Part shown: piece by piece, positions 22,632 through 23,229 of the stretch | Numbering within the stretch: the stretch's first letter is position 1 | Layout: each line of letters opens with the position of its first letter | Assembly: GCA_964399265.1 (NCBI GenBank) | Contig: CAYNQF010000032.1 | Location: 1 to 23,229, forward strand | From: WJLY01 sp964399265 | GTDB taxonomy: Bacteria; Joyebacterota; Joyebacteria; Joyebacterales; Joyebacteraceae | Reading direction: 5' to 3' | DNA length: 23,229 bases | Translations under genes and position numbers: made by a program | Notes under the pieces: model-generated | What the model was told of the DNA's origin: nothing | What the model saw: the letters and a program-made list of their open reading frames with translations, nothing else | Database searches by the model: none

Positions 22632-22646
22632 CACTGCCCGGCAGTG
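22632..22646. promoter_or_regulatory. Dyad upstream of the sigma-54 promoter (possible activator site)
   Basis: CACTGCCCGGCAGTG is a palindrome of two 7-bp half-sites around one central base. It is centred about 112 bp before the -24 element at 22751, the usual range for enhancer-binding proteins. A smaller related dyad, TGCCGCCGGCA, lies at 22673-22683, and CCCTAGGG at 22714-22721. The rest of the gene-free stretch 22588-22889 shows no coding region that I can support. Confidence 0.4.
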
Positions 22647-22750
22647 GCCCGCATTGTGGGTCTTTCGCGATGTGCCGCCGGCAGGGCGGCCCCTCGCCCG
22701 AGAGAAGGCCCTGCCCTAGGGACCTCTGAGGCCGCACAAGCACCCCAGCA

Positions 22751-22767
22751 TGGCACAGGATTTGCAT
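22751..22767 (+). promoter_or_regulatory. Sigma-54 (RpoN) -24/-12 promoter
   Basis: TGGCAC (22751-22756), a 5-nt spacer and TTGCAT (22762-22767) match the sigma-54 consensus TGGCAC-N5-TTGCW exactly, with GG and GC at the required distance. Transcription would start near 22777, leaving a 5' leader of about 113 nt before the membrane protein at 22890. Such promoters need an AAA+ enhancer-binding protein, which is not in this window. Confidence 0.75.
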
Positions 22768-22889
22768 TTGCAGGACGCAGACGAGGACCTTCCGAAGGCC
22801 CGCGGTCGGGGAACGTTCGCCTCCCGGCCCGGGCGGGCGCAGAGCGCTCCGGAGGGAGCCGCATCAGAGTGGTGCGGACGGGGGAACCG

Positions 22890-23229
22890 ATGCGAGGGAA
22901 CGGAGTGGTCACGGCGGACGTCGTGCAGCCGGCACGGCCGCGCCGCAGGCTCAACTTTGCCAGAGACGGCTGGTGGATGGCGGCGACCGGCGCCGCCACG
23001 CTTCTTGCGGTGGCAGTGTTCCGCATGCAACTCCTCGACTGGGGTGCCGTGGGGATCATGACCGCTCTCGGCCTCGCGACCGGCGTGTTCGCATTCCGCA
23101 TCGACGAGGATTCCTACGCCTCGTTCGGCAGCGCGGTCTTCGCAGCTACGGCCATCCTGTTCGGAGGCTTCGTTGCGACCTGGGTCGTGGCCTTGACGAC
23201 CGCCATCCTGGGCGGCATCTCGCTGCGGT
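22890..23229 (+). CDS. N-terminal part of a multi-spanning membrane protein (runs off the window)
   Basis: An open frame starts at ATG 22890 and stays open to the last base (113 codons). GGGGGA just upstream serves as SD. After about 25 polar, basic residues (RPRRRLNFARDGWW) there are at least three hydrophobic segments: about 29-45, 50-68 and 77-112 (the last probably two helices, including AVFAATAILFGGFVAT). Membrane sensory modules at the front of bacterial signalling proteins (HD-GYP, GGDEF or histidine kinases) often look like this, but the effector part lies outside the window, so no function is assigned. The sigma-54-type promoter upstream suggests activation by a dedicated regulator. 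Confidence 0.65.
   Translation, partial: MRGNGVVTADVVQPARPRRRLNFARDGWWMAATGAATLLAVAVFRMQLLDWGAVGIMTALGLATGVFAFRIDEDSYASFGSAVFAATAILFGGFVATWVVALTTAILGGISLR

Noticed and set aside
22768..22889. A cyclic-di-GMP or other riboswitch in the leader of the last membrane gene.
   Set aside because: Only short GC palindromes are present; no conserved aptamer core is visible.

Overview
This is a chromosomal window from a high-GC bacterium. Intergenic spaces are short, almost all genes lie on the plus strand, and three tRNAs encode their own CCA. Housekeeping genes, lipoproteins with TPR repeats, a sigma-54-type promoter and a CHAT/sigma/anti-sigma group sit side by side. This mix recalls the poorly cultivated FCB-group or neighbouring phyla (for example Eisenbacteria or Krumholzibacteriota). 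That placement is only an impression from gene style, because the window holds no rRNA. I see no insertion sequence, phage gene or CRISPR array.

Layout. 1-3853: a terminator from an upstream gene, then pnp (polynucleotide phosphorylase), dut (dUTPase) and a UbiA-type prenyltransferase. 3857-6436: a strong promoter and a two-gene potassium uptake unit, trkH with an unusual N-terminal membrane extension and its NAD-binding regulator ktrA/trkA. 6447-7742: asnS, ten bases after the regulator gene. 7767-9394, minus strand: glnA with its own promoter and a long leader that can be drawn as a transcription attenuator. 9430-12206: a divergent promoter, then a lipoprotein cyclophilin and two exported TPR proteins. 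12302-14517: a NifS/IscS-type cysteine desulfurase coupled to a membrane-anchored HExxH peptidase. 14583-14970: a compact tRNA operon, Ser(TGA)-Ser(GCT)-Arg(ACG), with a near-consensus promoter and a clear terminator. 15006-16238: an unrecognised lipoprotein.

16414-22587 is the most interesting part. Five genes follow one another on one strand: a SbcD/Mre11/YhaO-like phosphoesterase, an overlapping Rad50/YhaN-like ATPase with a membrane segment where a zinc hook would be expected, a membrane-anchored CHAT (caspase-like) protease, an ECF-type sigma factor, and a soluble protein with two tandem zinc-finger anti-sigma modules. My hypothesis is a membrane-located DNA-end or nucleic-acid-stress sensor feeding a protease that releases a sigma factor. 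This resembles in logic the TPR-CHAT/Csx30/RpoE branch of type III-E CRISPR, but without CRISPR. The families are seen in sequence; the coupling is inference.

22588-23229: a hairpin, a dyad, an excellent sigma-54 (-24/-12) promoter, and the first 113 codons of a multi-spanning membrane protein that runs off the window.
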